Source: Jaltomata sinuosa (taxonomy: Eukaryota > Streptophyta > Magnoliopsida > Solanales > Solanaceae). From it: a stretch of 64,000 nt of DNA. The translations under genes were made by a program, and so were the position numbers. Position 1 is the first letter of the stretch; each line of letters begins with the position of its first letter. A model generated the notes under the pieces. The model was not told the origin of the DNA. It did no database searches and was given only the letters and a program-made list of their open reading frames with translations. The DNA is taken from assembly GCA_003996215.1 (NCBI GenBank), contig QJPP01000322.1, forward strand, positions 124,001 through 188,000, in the 5' to 3' direction. This document shows positions 32,434 through 44,600 of the stretch, piece after piece.

Positions 32434-34420
32434 TGTAACACCCTAGAAATTCTAAGCCTAGAACCATCTCAAAAAAATAAGAAAAAAGTTTTCAAGTCTC
32501 AGTCAAAACCACGGATGGTTTCCATAGACCATAGAAGGGTTCATGGGTTGTAGAAAGCCTTTGTGGAACTCGGTCAAAGGCCAGCAAGTTGGGTTCAAGT
32601 TCAGGAGTTGGAACCACGGACCGTGAAACAGTCCACGAGTCATGATTTCCACTCGTGGAACTCAGACCTAAGGGTTATCAAATCCATCAGGAACCACAAG
32701 CAAGTTCCATGAGCCATGGATGGATTCACGATCCATGAACCTAGCTCGTGGTTATCAGACCCACAGTCATTAAAAAAGGGCCCAGGAACCACGACAGGGT
32801 TCCACAAGTCGTGGAAGCTTCCACGCACCATGGAACCTATCTGTGGAACCGAGTCGCAAATTTTCCAACAGTTTTTAATTTAATTTCTCAGGGGTATTTT
32901 AGACCTTTCATTATTAAATTAGCTCTAACTATAAATAGCCTTAGGCTTATTTTATTTAGTCAAAACCCCCAAACAAAGTCAGATTTTCTCCCAAGTCAGT
33001 TTCAAGAAGAAAACAGAGCATTTTTCTCCAAGTTTCAGACCTAGGTCTTTCTCCTCCAAACTTCAACTATAGATTTGCTTGAAGAATCTTCTTCCACCAG
33101 GTATATGGGTATTCAATAAGGGTTTAGCTCAGCCTTATACCCAAAACTCTAGTCTCCTCTTTAAATATTCATGGTTTCCAAGATTAGGTTCCTACCCAAT
33201 TATGCAAATTATTGTAGTATTTATTCTTTATGATTCCTACATGATTTGTATCCCATTTTATATGAATTGTAATATGTTTTAATGATTTGCATGAGTTTTC
33301 ACTTATGACTTGAGAAACTATGAATCTAGCCCTAAGTTGTAGTATTTTCTAAAATATTAGTTTTTCCTCAAAAGTTAGCCTAAACTACTAGTTTTGAGTT
33401 TAAAACAAGAATTCAGTCAGATTTTAGGTTACTATAGTATTTCAGAAAAATAGTGACTTCAGCTAGTTATGTCTCAGAAATTCAGAATCCTTAGTTTTAA
33501 ATGAGCTATTAGTGTTCAGTTTGGGAGTAGTACTTAGCACCGAGTTGAACTAGGATTTAGCGTACACTCAAGTCCAAGAACTATATGCCACTGTAGGTTA
33601 TTTAGCCCCTCAGTTGGGCCTCAGAACTAGTGATAACATCAGTCATACCTTTATACCCTGACAAGGTGTATTGGGTCCTCTCGATGGGGCGTATACATCG
33701 GACTCTATATTTAGCTCACTTGGTTTATGTTGGTTAATAGACTCTCCCACAGTATAAGTTTTAGTAAAGTATCTCAGGCCCTCATTTTATGTTTACTTTC
33801 AGTTTTCAGATTACTTTTGCAACTTAACTTTTTATGCATGATTATATTTTGGGCCTATATACTATAGTAGTGTTCAGTATAAACACTTTATTAGTATTTT
33901 AGCATGTTTACACATTCAGTCAGCTTTGCATATCCCTCATGCTCAGTACATCTGAAGTACTGATGCATACTCTATATATTGCATCCTATCATGATGCAGG
34001 TTCAGGTTATCAGCTTCAACCTCATGATTAGCTCACCTCGATTCCATATCAGCGATAGTCAGTGGTGAGTCCTCACCATCCGAGGACATATCTTTTACAT
34101 GCTTTTAAGTTAGTCAGTTTGTCCTTATTTCCAATATTTGGAGTTAGCTGGGGGCTTGTCCCAATAGCTCATCAGTATTAGAGGCTTTCAGACGTAGAGT
34201 CAGACTTAGTTGATTTGGGTTGTTCTGCTTTTTAGACAGTTATTGATCTCAGACATTTTCAGTTGAATTCTCTTTAGAGTATATGCTTTATTCAGTTATC
34301 CTTCCGCTTGTTTAGAGGTATTTTAGAATGCTTGTGATATGCCAGACTCAGGGATATCTTGGGGTCACTTATGATCTCAGATCCTTTGTTACGTCTAGGG
34401 GCTAGCCTCGGGGCATGACA
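32434..34420 (+). repeat. Element B 3' LTR (1987 bp)
   Basis: It begins TGTAACACCC and ends GGGCATGACA before TATTC. It is closely collinear with 25428-27413, including the reiterated block (32508-32850) and TATAAATA (32930-32937). It keeps the intact TG...CA ends that the 5' copy has lost. Confidence 0.95.
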
Positions 34421-34425
34421 TATTC
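34421..34425. repeat. Target-site duplication of element B, right copy (TATTC)
   Basis: It is identical to 25423-25427 and directly follows the 3' LTR. Confidence 0.93.
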
Positions 34426-35506
34426 ATACATGCATATTTATGATTATTGGCATATTTTAAGGATATTACTCGATTTTTGGCTTTAAAAGACTTTTTCCAC
34501 TTTATTACTGTGGCTTCTGAGTTTTGAAATTATGGCACTATTTTACCAATGGTTTTCCTGAGATATAAATATTTTCTTTATTGCTATTATTCATTTTGAT
34601 GTAAGATTCTGATTTATTTCTACTATTCGGTCCGATCTAAGATTTTGGTCCATTTCTACTATTCAGTCTGATGTAAGATTTCAGTCCATTTCTACTATTT
34701 GGTTTTATGTAAATGGTCCATTTCCATGTTATTTATGTTTTACATCCTATGTGAGATTCTGGGTAGGTCCGAGGTAAGATTCCAAGCTTTTACTGCATCG
34801 TAGCATCCCATACTACATTGCACTTTCATGTGTTTGCATTTGAGTGTTTATTATTGCCTTTATTATTATTATTATTATCTTCACCACTGTCTCGTGCCAT
34901 ATGAGATTGTAGGATAGTTTTTATTTTTATTTACCTTCATATTTTTTATATTGTATATTATCTTCTGAGCTCGATCGTCATATAATGCCTACTGAGTACC
35001 CCATATTTTGGTACTCATACTATATTTTTGCATTTTTTCTGATGCAGCACCTAGTACGATCCACCCTCACTGATTTTTACTCATTCGAGGCCATCTGTTG
35101 TTTGGATCATGGTGAGCTCCTAGGTTCTGGAGATTTATTGCTTTCCTTCTACTCTTACTATCTGTATTTTATATACTTTGGATAGACAATAGTATTTTGT
35201 ATAGGTTTATCCCGCACTTTAGATGCTATTGTAACAGTGAAACTAGGTCTGGGGTTGGTTTCTATGTTTTGTGTGTGTATATATATATATATATATATAA
35301 ATTTCATATTTCTTGCTTTTTGTAGGGCCCATTTGTATATTTTATACTATTATGTATGTATCTATATTGGTGGCCCTTTTCCTTATCGTTATCTTACTTC
35401 CAATTTACCTATATTAGTTTCTTTTATAGTATCTTTCTCTTGGGTTTGGCTTGCCAAGTGGGAGATTTTAGTAGGCACCATCATGGCTCAATTTTGGGTC
35501 ATGACA
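34426..35506 (+). repeat. Element F 5' LTR, right part
   Basis: It resumes the F LTR after element B. The region 34975-35090 (GCCTACTGAGTACC, GGTACTCATACTA, CTGATGCAGCACCTAGTACGA) parallels element C near 9640-9710 and element D near 44870-44940. It ends TTTTGGGTCATGACA three bases before the PBS. A TA microsatellite lies near 35278-35298. The 108-codon ORF over 35237-35563 is LTR sequence, not a gene. Confidence 0.88.
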
Positions 35507-35509
35507 CTA

Positions 35510-35521
35510 TGGTATCAGAGC
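35510..35521 (+). other. Primer-binding site of element F
   Basis: TGGTATCAGAGC is the perfect initiator-Met tRNA type, three bases after the LTR. Confidence 0.92.
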
Positions 35522-35715
35522 TTTAGGTTCACCGATCTTACTAGTACAGGAGCAAGTATCTAGTAGAGTTTCGCAAATCAGTATGATGACGTTCGTATCC
35601 TATTTGCGGGAGGCTATAGGGCATTCTTAAGAAATATTTCCACCTTGATTGATTCCTTATTGTGTATCCTTGACTCTATCAACTTCTAAATTTTGTTTGT
35701 ATCACTCTTTCTCAG

Positions 35716-37080
35716 ATGGTTTGGATGATATCGGTGGTAGGTGAGGACGAGTCCCCTGCCCCTGCAGTTAGAGCCCCAGCTAGGGGACGGGGAAGAGGTC
35801 CACCTAGAGGTCAAGGTAGGGCACAAGCTGCAGTGCTAGCTCAGGCCCAGGCTAGGGTACCATCACCAGACCCAGTAGTTGAGTTAGAGGACATTTAGCA
35901 TGAGCTAGAAGGCATGGGGCCAAGCCAACATCCAATAGGTTTTGTGGCTACACCGGTCTTATAGGAAACTCTTGTTCATATTTTAGGTTTTTTGGAAGGC
36001 AAGTCATAGCCCGAGGCTTCACCTGTTACTCCTATTGGCTCATAGATTTGAGATGAGGCCCAAACTTTATCGCAGGCAGTGTCACAAAGTTCAACAGCAC
36101 AGCCTTCTATTATTTCTCCCCGATTAGAGATGTTGCCTATTCCGATAGTTGTTCAACCTATAGCAGTCGATATGGTCATATTTTCTAAGGAAAAAAAGAT
36201 GCTGGGTAGGTTCATTCATTTGGGTCCTTTGAGATTTTCTGGTGCTCTGGGGGAGGATTCTCATGAGTTCTTGATCAGTTGCAGGAAAGGTTGAATAACC
36301 TCAGGTTAGTAGAGTCACACAGAGCTGATTATATCACTTTTTAGTTGGATGGAACAGCGAAGCAGTGGTAGAGGTCTTATATTGCTTGCAGGCCAGCTGG
36401 GTCACCTCCGATGACCTAAGCTCAATTCTCTGAGTCTTTCATGGAGAAGTATGTACCATGAAGTTTGAGGGAGCGATGACTGAGGGATAAATTCACTAGG
36501 TTAGAGCAGGGCTCTATGACTATTTCAGAGTATGAGATCCACTTTCACAAGTTGGCTAGGCATGCCACTATAATTCTTTCTACTGAGCACAAGAGGGTTA
36601 TTTGCTTTGTTAGAGAGTTGATAGTATGGGCGTGATCAATGAGCAATTGTGGCCTTAGGGGCTACTTTTCTTACCATCATTGATCACGCCCATACTATCA
36701 AGTATATTAGTCACCAGGCCTATAGAGGCAGCGACAAGTTGCCCCGCCATCAGGGTGGATTCAGTAGTTCACAGTCTAGAGGTAGAGGCTTCTTCAGTAT
36801 GGGTCAGCAGAAGCAGCGCTTCTAACCTAGCAGTCCTGTTCAGGTAACACTTTAGATTTCTGAGAGTGGATATTTAGATCAAAGTGGTCAGGGCAGCCAG
36901 CATTCAGTCCAGACTTCTTGCGATGCATATTTTGAGTATTCAAGTCATAGTGGCCAATTTTGTTCAGCGGGTTCTTCTCCATGGACTATCACAGGGAGAG
37001 GTTGTTATGAGTGTGGTGTGCTGGGTCACTTTGCTAGAGATTATCCTAGACTCAGGCATGGTAGTCAGCAAGGTTAGATA
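35716..37080 (+). pseudogene. gag: Element F gag relic
   Basis: The N-terminal part has an Arg/Gly/Ala-rich segment (APARGRGRGPPRGQGRAQAA) and a first stop near 35898. Further on, EKKMLGRFIHLGPLRFSGAL and DSHEFLISCRKG mark the capsid start (36200-36294). The core then continues in other frames with several stops. A 25-bp inverted copy has replaced part of the core at 36618-36642. The zinc knuckle at 37003-37044 reads CYECGVLGHFARDYP: C-x2-C-x4-H-x4 with the last Cys changed to Tyr. Its blocks match gag of elements C and D. Confidence 0.85.
36618..36701. repeat. Perfect 25-bp inverted repeat in the F gag relic
   Basis: The arm at 36618-36642 is the exact reverse complement of 36677-36701, with a 34-base loop. 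The right arm encodes the expected gag sequence (IDHA region, as in element C near 11210). The left arm replaces the sequence expected there. A local template switch onto the opposite strand would produce this. Confidence 0.9.
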
Positions 37081-37101
37081 GTTCAGTCCCCCAAGGGTCC
37101 A

Positions 37102-37689
37102 GTGCCACCAGCCACAGATGGTACACAGGGTAGTAGGGATGGTCCCAGGGTGTGCGAGGTGGTTTTTAATCTAGTAAATCAGGTTTTCATAGTGGGCGAA
37201 GCCCACATGTATGCTTTTCTGGGTCATCCAGTGGCTGAGGCTTCAAATGATGTCATCACAAGTATTTTCTCTATTTTCCATCAGTCAGCTTTAGTAGTGG
37301 ATTATGTGTATCGAGCTTGTGTAGTGACTATCCTGGGGTACGAAACTTGGGTAGACCTGGTTTTGCTGGATATGGTTGATTTTGATGTTATCTTAGGCAT
37401 GGATTAGTTGTCTTCCTATCATGCGATCTTTGATTACTTTGCCAAGACTGTTACTCTATGGATGCCTGGTATTCCTCCTATTATATGGAAGGGTATTAAT
37501 GGCCACATGTCGAGAGGAGTTATATCTTTTATAAGAACCCAGGGGGTTGATTGGGAAAGGGTGATTGGCTTATCTTGCTTACGTCTGTAATACTAGTGCC
37601 ACCACACCTTCCATTGAGTCAATTCTCATGGCTTTCGAGTATTCAGATGTGTTTCCTACTAATCTACTAGGTCTTTCCCTGATCGTGAT
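37102..37689 (+). pseudogene. pol: Element F protease relic and linker
   Basis: The reading contains AHMYAFLGHPVAEASNDVIT where an active-site LFDxGxxxS sequence is expected, so the catalytic Asp region is degraded (no DSG or DTG). Downstream, VVDYVYRACVVTILGYETWV and MVDFDVILGMD are well kept, and the protein stops directly after GMD (TAG at about 37408). SSYHAIFDYFAKTVTLW follows, as is usual after the protease. The remaining stretch to 37689 leads into the RT. The domain is inactive. Confidence 0.82.
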
Positions 37690-38349
37690 ATCGACTTTGG
37701 TATTGATGTTGAGTCGGGCACTCAACCCATTTTGATTCTGCCATACTTGATGGTACTAGCCGCGTTGAGGGAGCTTAAGGAGCATCTCCAGGATCCTATG
37801 AGTAAAGGGTTCATCAGGTCGAGTGTGTCTTTGTGAGGTGATCCTTTAATGTTTGTGAAGAAGGACGATTTTATGTGTATGTGTATTGACTACAGGCAGC
37901 TAAAGGTGATCATTAAGAATAGGTATCCGATGTCGCATATTGATGATCTGTTTGACCAGCTACAAGGTGCAGCGGTGTTCTCTAAAATTGATTTGAGATT
38001 CGATTATCATCAGCTGAGGATCAAGGTTGTGAACATCCCAAAGACTGCATTTAGAACTCGATGCAACCATTATGAGTTCCTAGTCATGTCTTTTGGGTTG
38101 ACAATACCCCAACAGCTTTTATGGAGTTAATGAACCACATGTTCAGAGCCTACCTGGATTCCTTCATTACAGTGTTCATCGATTACATTCTGATCTATTC
38201 AAGGAGTAGGGAGGAGCATGAGCAGTATTTGAGAGTTGTACTTCAGACCTTATGAGATCAACAGTTATATGCCAAATTCACTAAGTGTGAGTTTAGGCTT
38301 GATTTTATGGCATTATTGGGGCACGTGGTATCCAAGGATAGGACTATGT
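37690..38349 (+). pseudogene. pol: Element F reverse transcriptase, N-terminal two thirds
   Basis: RT starts near 37690 with DRDIDFGIDVESGTQPI. After a stop, FVKKDDFMCMCIDYRQLKVI, FDQLQGAAVFSKIDLRFDYH and TRCNHYEFLVMSFGLT follow. The catalytic motif reads VFIDYILIYS: the second Asp codon is replaced by Tyr (38184-38186). The connection after LRVVLQTL and GHVVSKDR is cut at about 38349 by hAT end sequence. The active-site loss, stops and the insertion make it dead. Confidence 0.9.
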
Positions 38350-38366
38350 AGGGGTGTCAACGGTAT
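38350..38366. repeat. hAT terminal inverted repeat, one end
   Basis: AGGGGTGTCAACGGTAT starts where the F RT reading breaks. AGGGGTGTCAA with related next bases is a common plant hAT end from memory. The partner end is not in the window. Confidence 0.65.
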
Positions 38367-39839
38367 GATTTGGTGGGTTATTTTTTTAAAATCATATCAT
38401 ACCATTTTTTGGTTAATCTATTGTATATAACCAAAATTAAATTTCACAATGATCTAATGATCTAATAAGTAGCAACGCAACATCAATGACAGTATGTGGT
38501 TCACCATCTTCACAAGTTAGGATGTGGAATTAGAACATGATCAGATGCCTCTGGACGGACCAAAAGATTACCCTTAACTTGTGATCCTACAATAAGAATA
38601 TATATAAATATGAGAAGAACACTTAATGATTGTTATCAAATGTAATTGCAACTTGTTCGGTGGCTTACAAAGCTTTTATGTAGCCTATTGTAATTTTATA
38701 TGTTATAGAACAGTAACTCAACGGTTAACAATTTTTAATTACAAATACTCTTAACTTGCCAGTTACTTTGATTCTAGCCCTCTACTTTGGGTATTTTGAT
38801 TTAAAATTATTTAGTTTAAAAACATTTAAAAAAAATAGTAAAACAAATGGATAAAGAGAAAGGCACCGCATATTACTATACTTTGAACTAGTATAGGAGA
38901 TTTTGCCTAACTTTTCTCATTTTGTCCATTATGTTATAGACTTATAATTTTTGTGTCAATTAAATCAATTCCTATAAGTAAAGTAGCATTACAAGAACAT
39001 TTCTTGTTCCATCATGTTGATTGTTGAGCGTAGAAAATACACATAACACACTGATCACAGCAAGATATATTGCCAAGATGTGAACCGAGAACTTCATCAT
39101 GTTATTAGCACTTGAACCAAGCAACACCAACCAAGCTTAGCTATTAAAAGTAAGAACAATGGTTTTGAACTAAACAAAAGCTTACAAACAAAGATTGCTC
39201 ATTGAAAACATAGCAATCGCTGAAGGGTCTGTATGAAATGTCCAGTAACAACTTTATATATTCAATAAACTTGAGTACTAGCAATGGACATGGTTATGTA
39301 CCTATCAATTTTGAGCCTATATCAATTTTGAGCCTATCTTTTTCCCTAAATCCCTGCAAGTGCCACGCCTACCAATACTAGGTGCAGCATGAATACCCCA
39401 TCCAGAACACACACACCTACCACTACTAATCAAGATTTTTTTTAATCAAATTTTTTTAATGTCTTTTAAATTTCTTAAGTTGTTAATTATTGTGATTTAT
39501 AATATTTCTTATATAATTTTTATAACAACAAATAGGATTTAGTGTCTTGATATTACGATCTTAGGAATAAGATTGAATCTACATACTATTAATTTTTCAC
39601 ATATCAATGACAAATATTTTCATTGAAAAAAGGTCTTATTTGTTAAAAAAAAATGGTGTAGCTGTCTTACGCATGAAAATTTTGAATCAAAATTATCATT
39701 AAAATCAGCAGTAGTAACTAGTGTAGCATTCAAACAATCTGTAAATAAAAAGACAAACGAAATTAACATAAAAAACACAATTTAATATTTCATATGCATA
39801 ATGAAAATAGTTAAATTAGTCAAAGATTGTATTACCTTC
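38367..39839. other. Non-coding part of the hAT transposon
   Basis: This is AT-rich DNA between the terminal repeat and the transposase C-terminus, about 1.5 kb long. That is longer than a usual hAT 3' region, so another small element may be hidden here. I saw no terminal repeats, PBS or coding match. A poly-A/T-rich stretch and short microhomologies are present but nothing is diagnostic. Confidence 0.4.
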
Positions 39840-41370
39840 TTGGATTTCTTCAAGCTTTTTAATATTATCTAGCGGTTCACGTAAATCAATAAGAGTAGGT
39901 CACAACCAGTTTTATGCACAAATAAGAGCTTCCATTGTTTTAGGAGTTAAAGAACTCCTAAATAAATCAATTACATGACCACCAGTGGTAAAGGCTTATT
40001 CACTAGAAACAGTAGAAATTGAAATAGCTAAAACATCCTTCGCCAATTTTGAAAGAATAGGAAATTTAGTTTCATTTGCTTTTCACCAATATGGAGATCA
40101 AATTCACCCTTCTTTTCTACCAACTCGTCATTCAAGTATTTGTCTATCTCTGATGCATTTTCAGGTTTTTTGAGTGATTCCATGTGCTTTGCAAATTGAG
40201 AATCAAGGAAGTCCAAACTTTTATCACATTCATCAATATTCATTCTATGAGAACCTTCGTTAGATGTCAAAGCTTCAATTTTTTCTTGATCACATGTATA
40301 TAATCTCTTATATTCATAATATAACTCATTCAATGATTCTGCCACACTAGCAGTTCTTGATTTTGTTACGACAGTATCACGGCCATTGATTTTATCAAAG
40401 TAAAACTCAACATAATCTAACGTGAAAAATATGGATCTAGACAATAGCAAGAAATAATAAGTAATTGGTCTTACTATTGAAAGACCAATACTTATTAAAT
40501 TTAACCATTATTTTTGAAGTCATGCTTCTCATGTCAACATCTTCATGAACAGAGAGAGATCCAATTGCAGAATAAATAGCAACCAATTCACAAAAAAAAG
40601 TGTTAGAAGTAGTATATAATGAGACAGAAAACTTTAACGTCACACTATAAAATAACTTTAAGAACTTTGCAAAACATCTTGCAGCTTGAAAATCTTCATG
40701 CCTAGGAGGACCAATGATTTTCTTATCTCTTTTTTTTACTCACAGGCTTCTTCCTACCATCTTTCACTTTATTAGAAACATTGTCAACAACATTGTTCAT
40801 AAAAAGTCCAATACTTTTTTGATATTTTTCTTTTGTATTTCTAGCCTCCTTCCTTTCACCTCCTTCTCCAATATAACCTCCATCAAAGTACTTTTATAAC
40901 TTGAATCATCTAGTTCTATTCTCACAAAAGCCTTTTCAACATGTCCCAACATTGTATATGTGGAATTTCATCTAGTATCAACATCAAGACAAACAAGATG
41001 GTTATATGAGATTTTCTCTTTTTTAACACATTTCTTAAATAAATTATACCTGGCAGGGGAGGATTGCACATATCTAATTGCATTTTAAATTCTAATTATG
41101 ACCTTATCTTACTCTGCTAAGACTTCATTCACTATAAATTAACAATGTGAGCAGCACATCTAACATGCATGTATTTATTATCTAAAATTGAATCTTTTCA
41201 CTTTACACGCTTCAACAAGTAATCAAGACAAGTATCATTAGAACTTGCATTGTCTACTGTTAGCATAAAAATACTTTCAACTCCCCAATAGATTAAATAT
41301 TCCTCAGTGTCTCTACAAATAATGCTTCCTGCATGACTCTCAATAAGCTAAAAGTTTAAAATTCTCTTTT
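39840..41370 (-). pseudogene. hAT transposase relic
   Basis: On the minus strand, readable blocks in order are: ILNFCLIESH-like sequence near 41360; TVDNASSNDT (41260-41231); YMHVRCAAH (41173-41147); AIRYVQSSPARYNLFKKC and VCLDVDTR near 41080-40980; a middle region with TLKFSVSLYTTSNTFFCELV (about 40643); SEIDKYLNDELVEKKGEFDL (about 40150); and the C-terminal dimerisation region with RSSLTPKTMEALIC (39955-39919). These are conserved hAT features. Frameshifts and stops occur throughout, including a TAA in the AISISTVSSE-AFTTGG segment. The N-terminal BED zinc finger is not present in this part. Confidence 0.85.
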
Positions 41371-41381
41371 GGTATAACTAA

Positions 41382-41698
41382 TGTAACATCTCGCCTGTTT
41401 AAACATTGGATTAACTCATACTTTTGAAATAAAAATAAGAGCTTAATATGTTAGGGAGGATATTTTATGAGGTATTTTAATTGCAGAATGATTGTATGTT
41501 AAGTTTTGAAGTCAAGCAAGTTACACAATAAAAGTCGGGGAAAAGTTATTGTAAATGCCGCTAAGAAATTCTCTGAAAATTTGGGTCAAATGTCTCAAAG
41601 ATTTTCTCCCAATCTATAAAGAGTTTGAAGGCCTTCGACCTACCAAATCGAAGGTCTACGAGTCTAGTTTCCAAAACACTAAACCATTCATTCATATG
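41382..41698 (+). repeat. Element E 5' LTR, left part
   Basis: It begins TGTAACATCTCGCC, comparable to the TGTAACACCC start of element B. The last five bases, ATATG, are the target site duplicated by D. No promoter motif is obvious here. Confidence 0.75.
41694..41698. repeat. Target-site duplication of element D, left copy (ATATG)
   Basis: ATATG precedes the D LTR start TGTAATGACCC and recurs at 51892-51896. Confidence 0.92.
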
Positions 41699-44600
41699 TG
41701 TAATGACCCTTCTAGTTATTCTCGTATTTTTTCCTTTCTTGTAATGTTAGAGCTTGCTTAGAGAGGCCCCAAGTCCTTTATGGCTTACTGGAATTGGTAG
41801 TTTGGTGTCTGGGCTATCTGGTTGGTCTTTACGGCCGTTCCCCTATTTTAGAACTTCAAACTTTGAAAATCATTATCTTCGGTAAACATTATTGGTAATA
41901 GTGCTCAGAATCAAATTTTGACAGTTCTTTAGCTCCAAAGTATGGACTTTGGTCTAGTTGGACCTTTGGTCGAGATCTGGGAGCTATTCACCTTGGAATT
42001 CTATCTTGTTCTGTGTTTTCAGTCCAGTTAGGCTTGTTTGGTTGACTTTGGCCAACACATAGAGAAGACGTCTTGGAATGGAAATTCTGACAATGTCGTT
42101 AGCTCTGAAATGTTGATTTTAGGCTAGAGGGACCATTGGTTCAGGTTCCGAGGCTTTTGGACTTGATTTAGGCCCTTGGGTTTCATTTTGGGAATTATTA
42201 GCCTAAAGGTTAATTTTGGGCGCAGGGCCCACTTTTTATTAAATCAACCTTCAATGGTATTTTTGTCAATTCCATTGGATTTAGAACTTAATTTCTAGTT
42301 GAATAGCTGAGCTCGTTTTTGTTTGCGGGATCCCAGATGCGTTCTCGTTGGCCCACCGCTTGAAAAATCTCCTTAGCTTGGTTGTTGTTATTGATGGTTG
42401 CTGGTGTGGCGCCAGGGCACCCCCAGGTCCGTGCCTGCGTATGCGTGCCTATGCCCAGTACACTACATGCATGTCCACCTACCTCAGCCACCAGCGCCCT
42501 TGTGCCACAGCACTTGTGCGTCTACACCCTCCTGGGCTTCGTGGCACCAGTGAGCCTGCGCCAGACCTGGTCGTACCTGCGCCATAGCGACTGGAAGCTT
42601 ATAAGCTGGCCAGCCCTCTTCTCTCCCTCATTTCCTAACATTCCCAACTCGTGTCTCCATTAGAATAAATCCTAAAACCTCCATTATTCCTCCATAATCA
42701 ACCCTACAGCTTGGGGGCCTTTGTTTCGTTGATCCTTGGCCATTTATTGACTTCTAAATCGGGTAAGTCCTCGTTAATTCTGATTTTCATCCTTTAATTC
42801 CATCTTTATTTTCTTGATTCTTGGCACTATTTTGAGCCCTTATATTCTCCTAGGAATGTGGAAACACATGGGTGTTTTTCATTTTCGACTATGGGTTGCA
42901 AGGCCAACGGGCCAGCTAGTGACCCAAATTTTGATCCGATTATATTTATAGCATTATGAGTATTGTTGGCTTTATTTTGACACAGATTATTGTGTTGATA
43001 GTGTTTTTGCAAATTGGAGCTTCCCGGAGCAGTTTGAGCTTGGGCGACACTGTTCCCACAGCTAGTCGTCAGACGATAGGTAGGTTATGACTTTCCCTAC
43101 CTAGACTCTGCGTGTATAGGCTATAACTGCATTAATTAGCTTGCTTGGGTTGGTTTTCTAGGTTGGTACCCTCAGACCTTGTCCGCCTTTTCTGTCTATT
43201 TATTCTTACGTTGATTGTAGTATTCGTGTAGTATTACTATATTACCTTTGTGGCCTTTGTATATGCCTCTGGACCATAGACAGTGGAATATTTGGGAATG
43301 TCCATAGTCCCGGACATCGTGAACTTACTTTAGGTTAGTTATCTATGTTGTAGAGTTGGTTATGCCTGTGCAGGGCCAATAGGAATGTTTGTGAGCCATT
43401 GGGCTAACCTTTTGTTTGCGAGCATATCATTCATGCAAAGAATTTTCTGCATTTTTTACTACTGATTTTGCTTCGTGCCACTATAAATGGTTTTCTAAAC
43501 TTTGCATGGCCTCAAGTGCGCATTTTTGGTAAAAATGAGTATTTAAAGGTTTTGGTACTGACTTTTATGAAACCTCTTGGAGTAAGGAGGATATTTTGAT
43601 AATTTCACCACAGGTTTTCATACTGATACTAGGCTCGGCTGGACCATAGAGCTAACATGATTTTTGTATAGATTTAGACCCGGACATGTGTCGGACACCC
43701 TGTTTAGGGTAATTTTAGACCTGATTACTGGTTTAGACCCAGATACACTCTGGGCACCCTTTATGAGGGTTTTTAGATCGCTGCTAATGTTTTATACCCA
43801 GTTCAATTTTGAGCACGTATTACAGGATTCCGATTATTGATCTAGATCCAGATACACTCCGGTAGTTATACTTGAGATTTTGCAGTTTAGTATGTGGTCT
43901 ATGAGTAGACCTCCATGGACCTTGTTGTTCCTATACCAGTGGCTATGGGCTGATAAGTGTGCCAGGAGGAGGGGTGTACGGTGGAGTAGAGGTACTCGAG
44001 AGAATTCCTTCTATGGATCCTGACTCTATTGGGCTTTTGGGGCACCAAAGGGGGTAAAATACGACACTACTATCACACCTGGTTCTATCATATCACATCA
44101 TCATGCATACTGTATTCTGATTCCACCCTTGTTTATTGTGTGCTCAGTGTATATTCCAATTGTATGAGCGGCCAAATGATTTGTTTTCACTTGATTGTGT
44201 TCCTTGGTATTATGGGTGACCGTTGAGACTGTAGGTAGATTATATTACTCTTTTCATACTATAGAGTTTGTTATGGCCTTTGGTTATTGATGGATTTGTG
44301 GTTCTAGCCTGTTGAGGCACGGTTTTTGGACTGTGTTTATTGATGGGCTAGTGGGTCCTATATTGTTGAGGCACTGTCTTGTGGCCTTCTGAGCAGTTGT
44401 GAGTTATTCGATTCCATTTTCTATCATGGTCATTTATTAGTGGATGTCGGTTCTATATGGCTTAGATTATTCCATCCTAGGGTTGCACTTGGGAGATTGT
44501 TTTGATGTCTATGCTTATCTTGAAGTTGGGTTTGTAGTAGTATTTCATTTAGTTTGTTGCTTCTAATTGAGTATGTTAATTGATTCCCTTCTTTATCTTG

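Larger units (their letters stand above)
25428..34420 (+). mobile_element. Element B: complete 9.0-kb chromovirus (Tekay/Del-like)
   Basis: LTRs of nearly equal length (25428-27413 and 32434-34420) flank gag, protease, RT, RNase H, integrase and a chromodomain in the standard Ty3/gypsy order. The PBS is of initiator-Met type, a purine tract precedes the 3' LTR, and TATTC is duplicated on both sides. This is the best-preserved coding region in the window, yet stops, frameshifts and lost catalytic residues make it inactive. It lies in the LTR of F, so it is younger than F. Confidence 0.95.
23752..38349 (+). mobile_element. Element F: chromovirus-like retrotransposon, split by element B and cut by hAT
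   Basis: The 5' LTR starts TGTAATGACCC at 23752, is interrupted by element B (25428-34420) and resumes to end ATGACA at 35506. It is followed by a perfect initiator-Met PBS, gag, protease and RT. In RT the reading breaks at 38350, where hAT terminal sequence begins. RNase H, integrase and the 3' LTR are not in the window and should lie beyond its right end if the nesting is correct. The LTR edges and gag relate F to elements C and D. Confidence 0.85.
38350..41381 (-). mobile_element. hAT-superfamily DNA transposon, truncated in window by element E
   Basis: The left end AGGGGTGTCAACGG, followed by a subterminal TTGGT ... ACCATTTTTTGGTTA pattern, is typical of plant hAT termini. A decayed minus-strand transposase fills the right part (39840-41370). 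The transposase N-terminus and the other terminal inverted repeat are missing, because element E begins at 41382 inside the coding region. If E is a simple insertion, the rest lies beyond the window. The 8-bp target duplication should be about GACTATGT (38342-38349). Confidence 0.78.

Noticed and set aside
36618..36701. The 25-bp inverted repeat as a transcription terminator or microRNA precursor
   Set aside because: It lies in a decayed gag where one arm is the native coding sequence. A template-switch origin explains it without invoking function.
42348..42663. Overlapping ORFs with a Cys/Pro/Ala-rich protein
   Set aside because: They lie in the GC-rich block of an LTR that is deleted in the partner LTR. 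The high GC explains the open frames.
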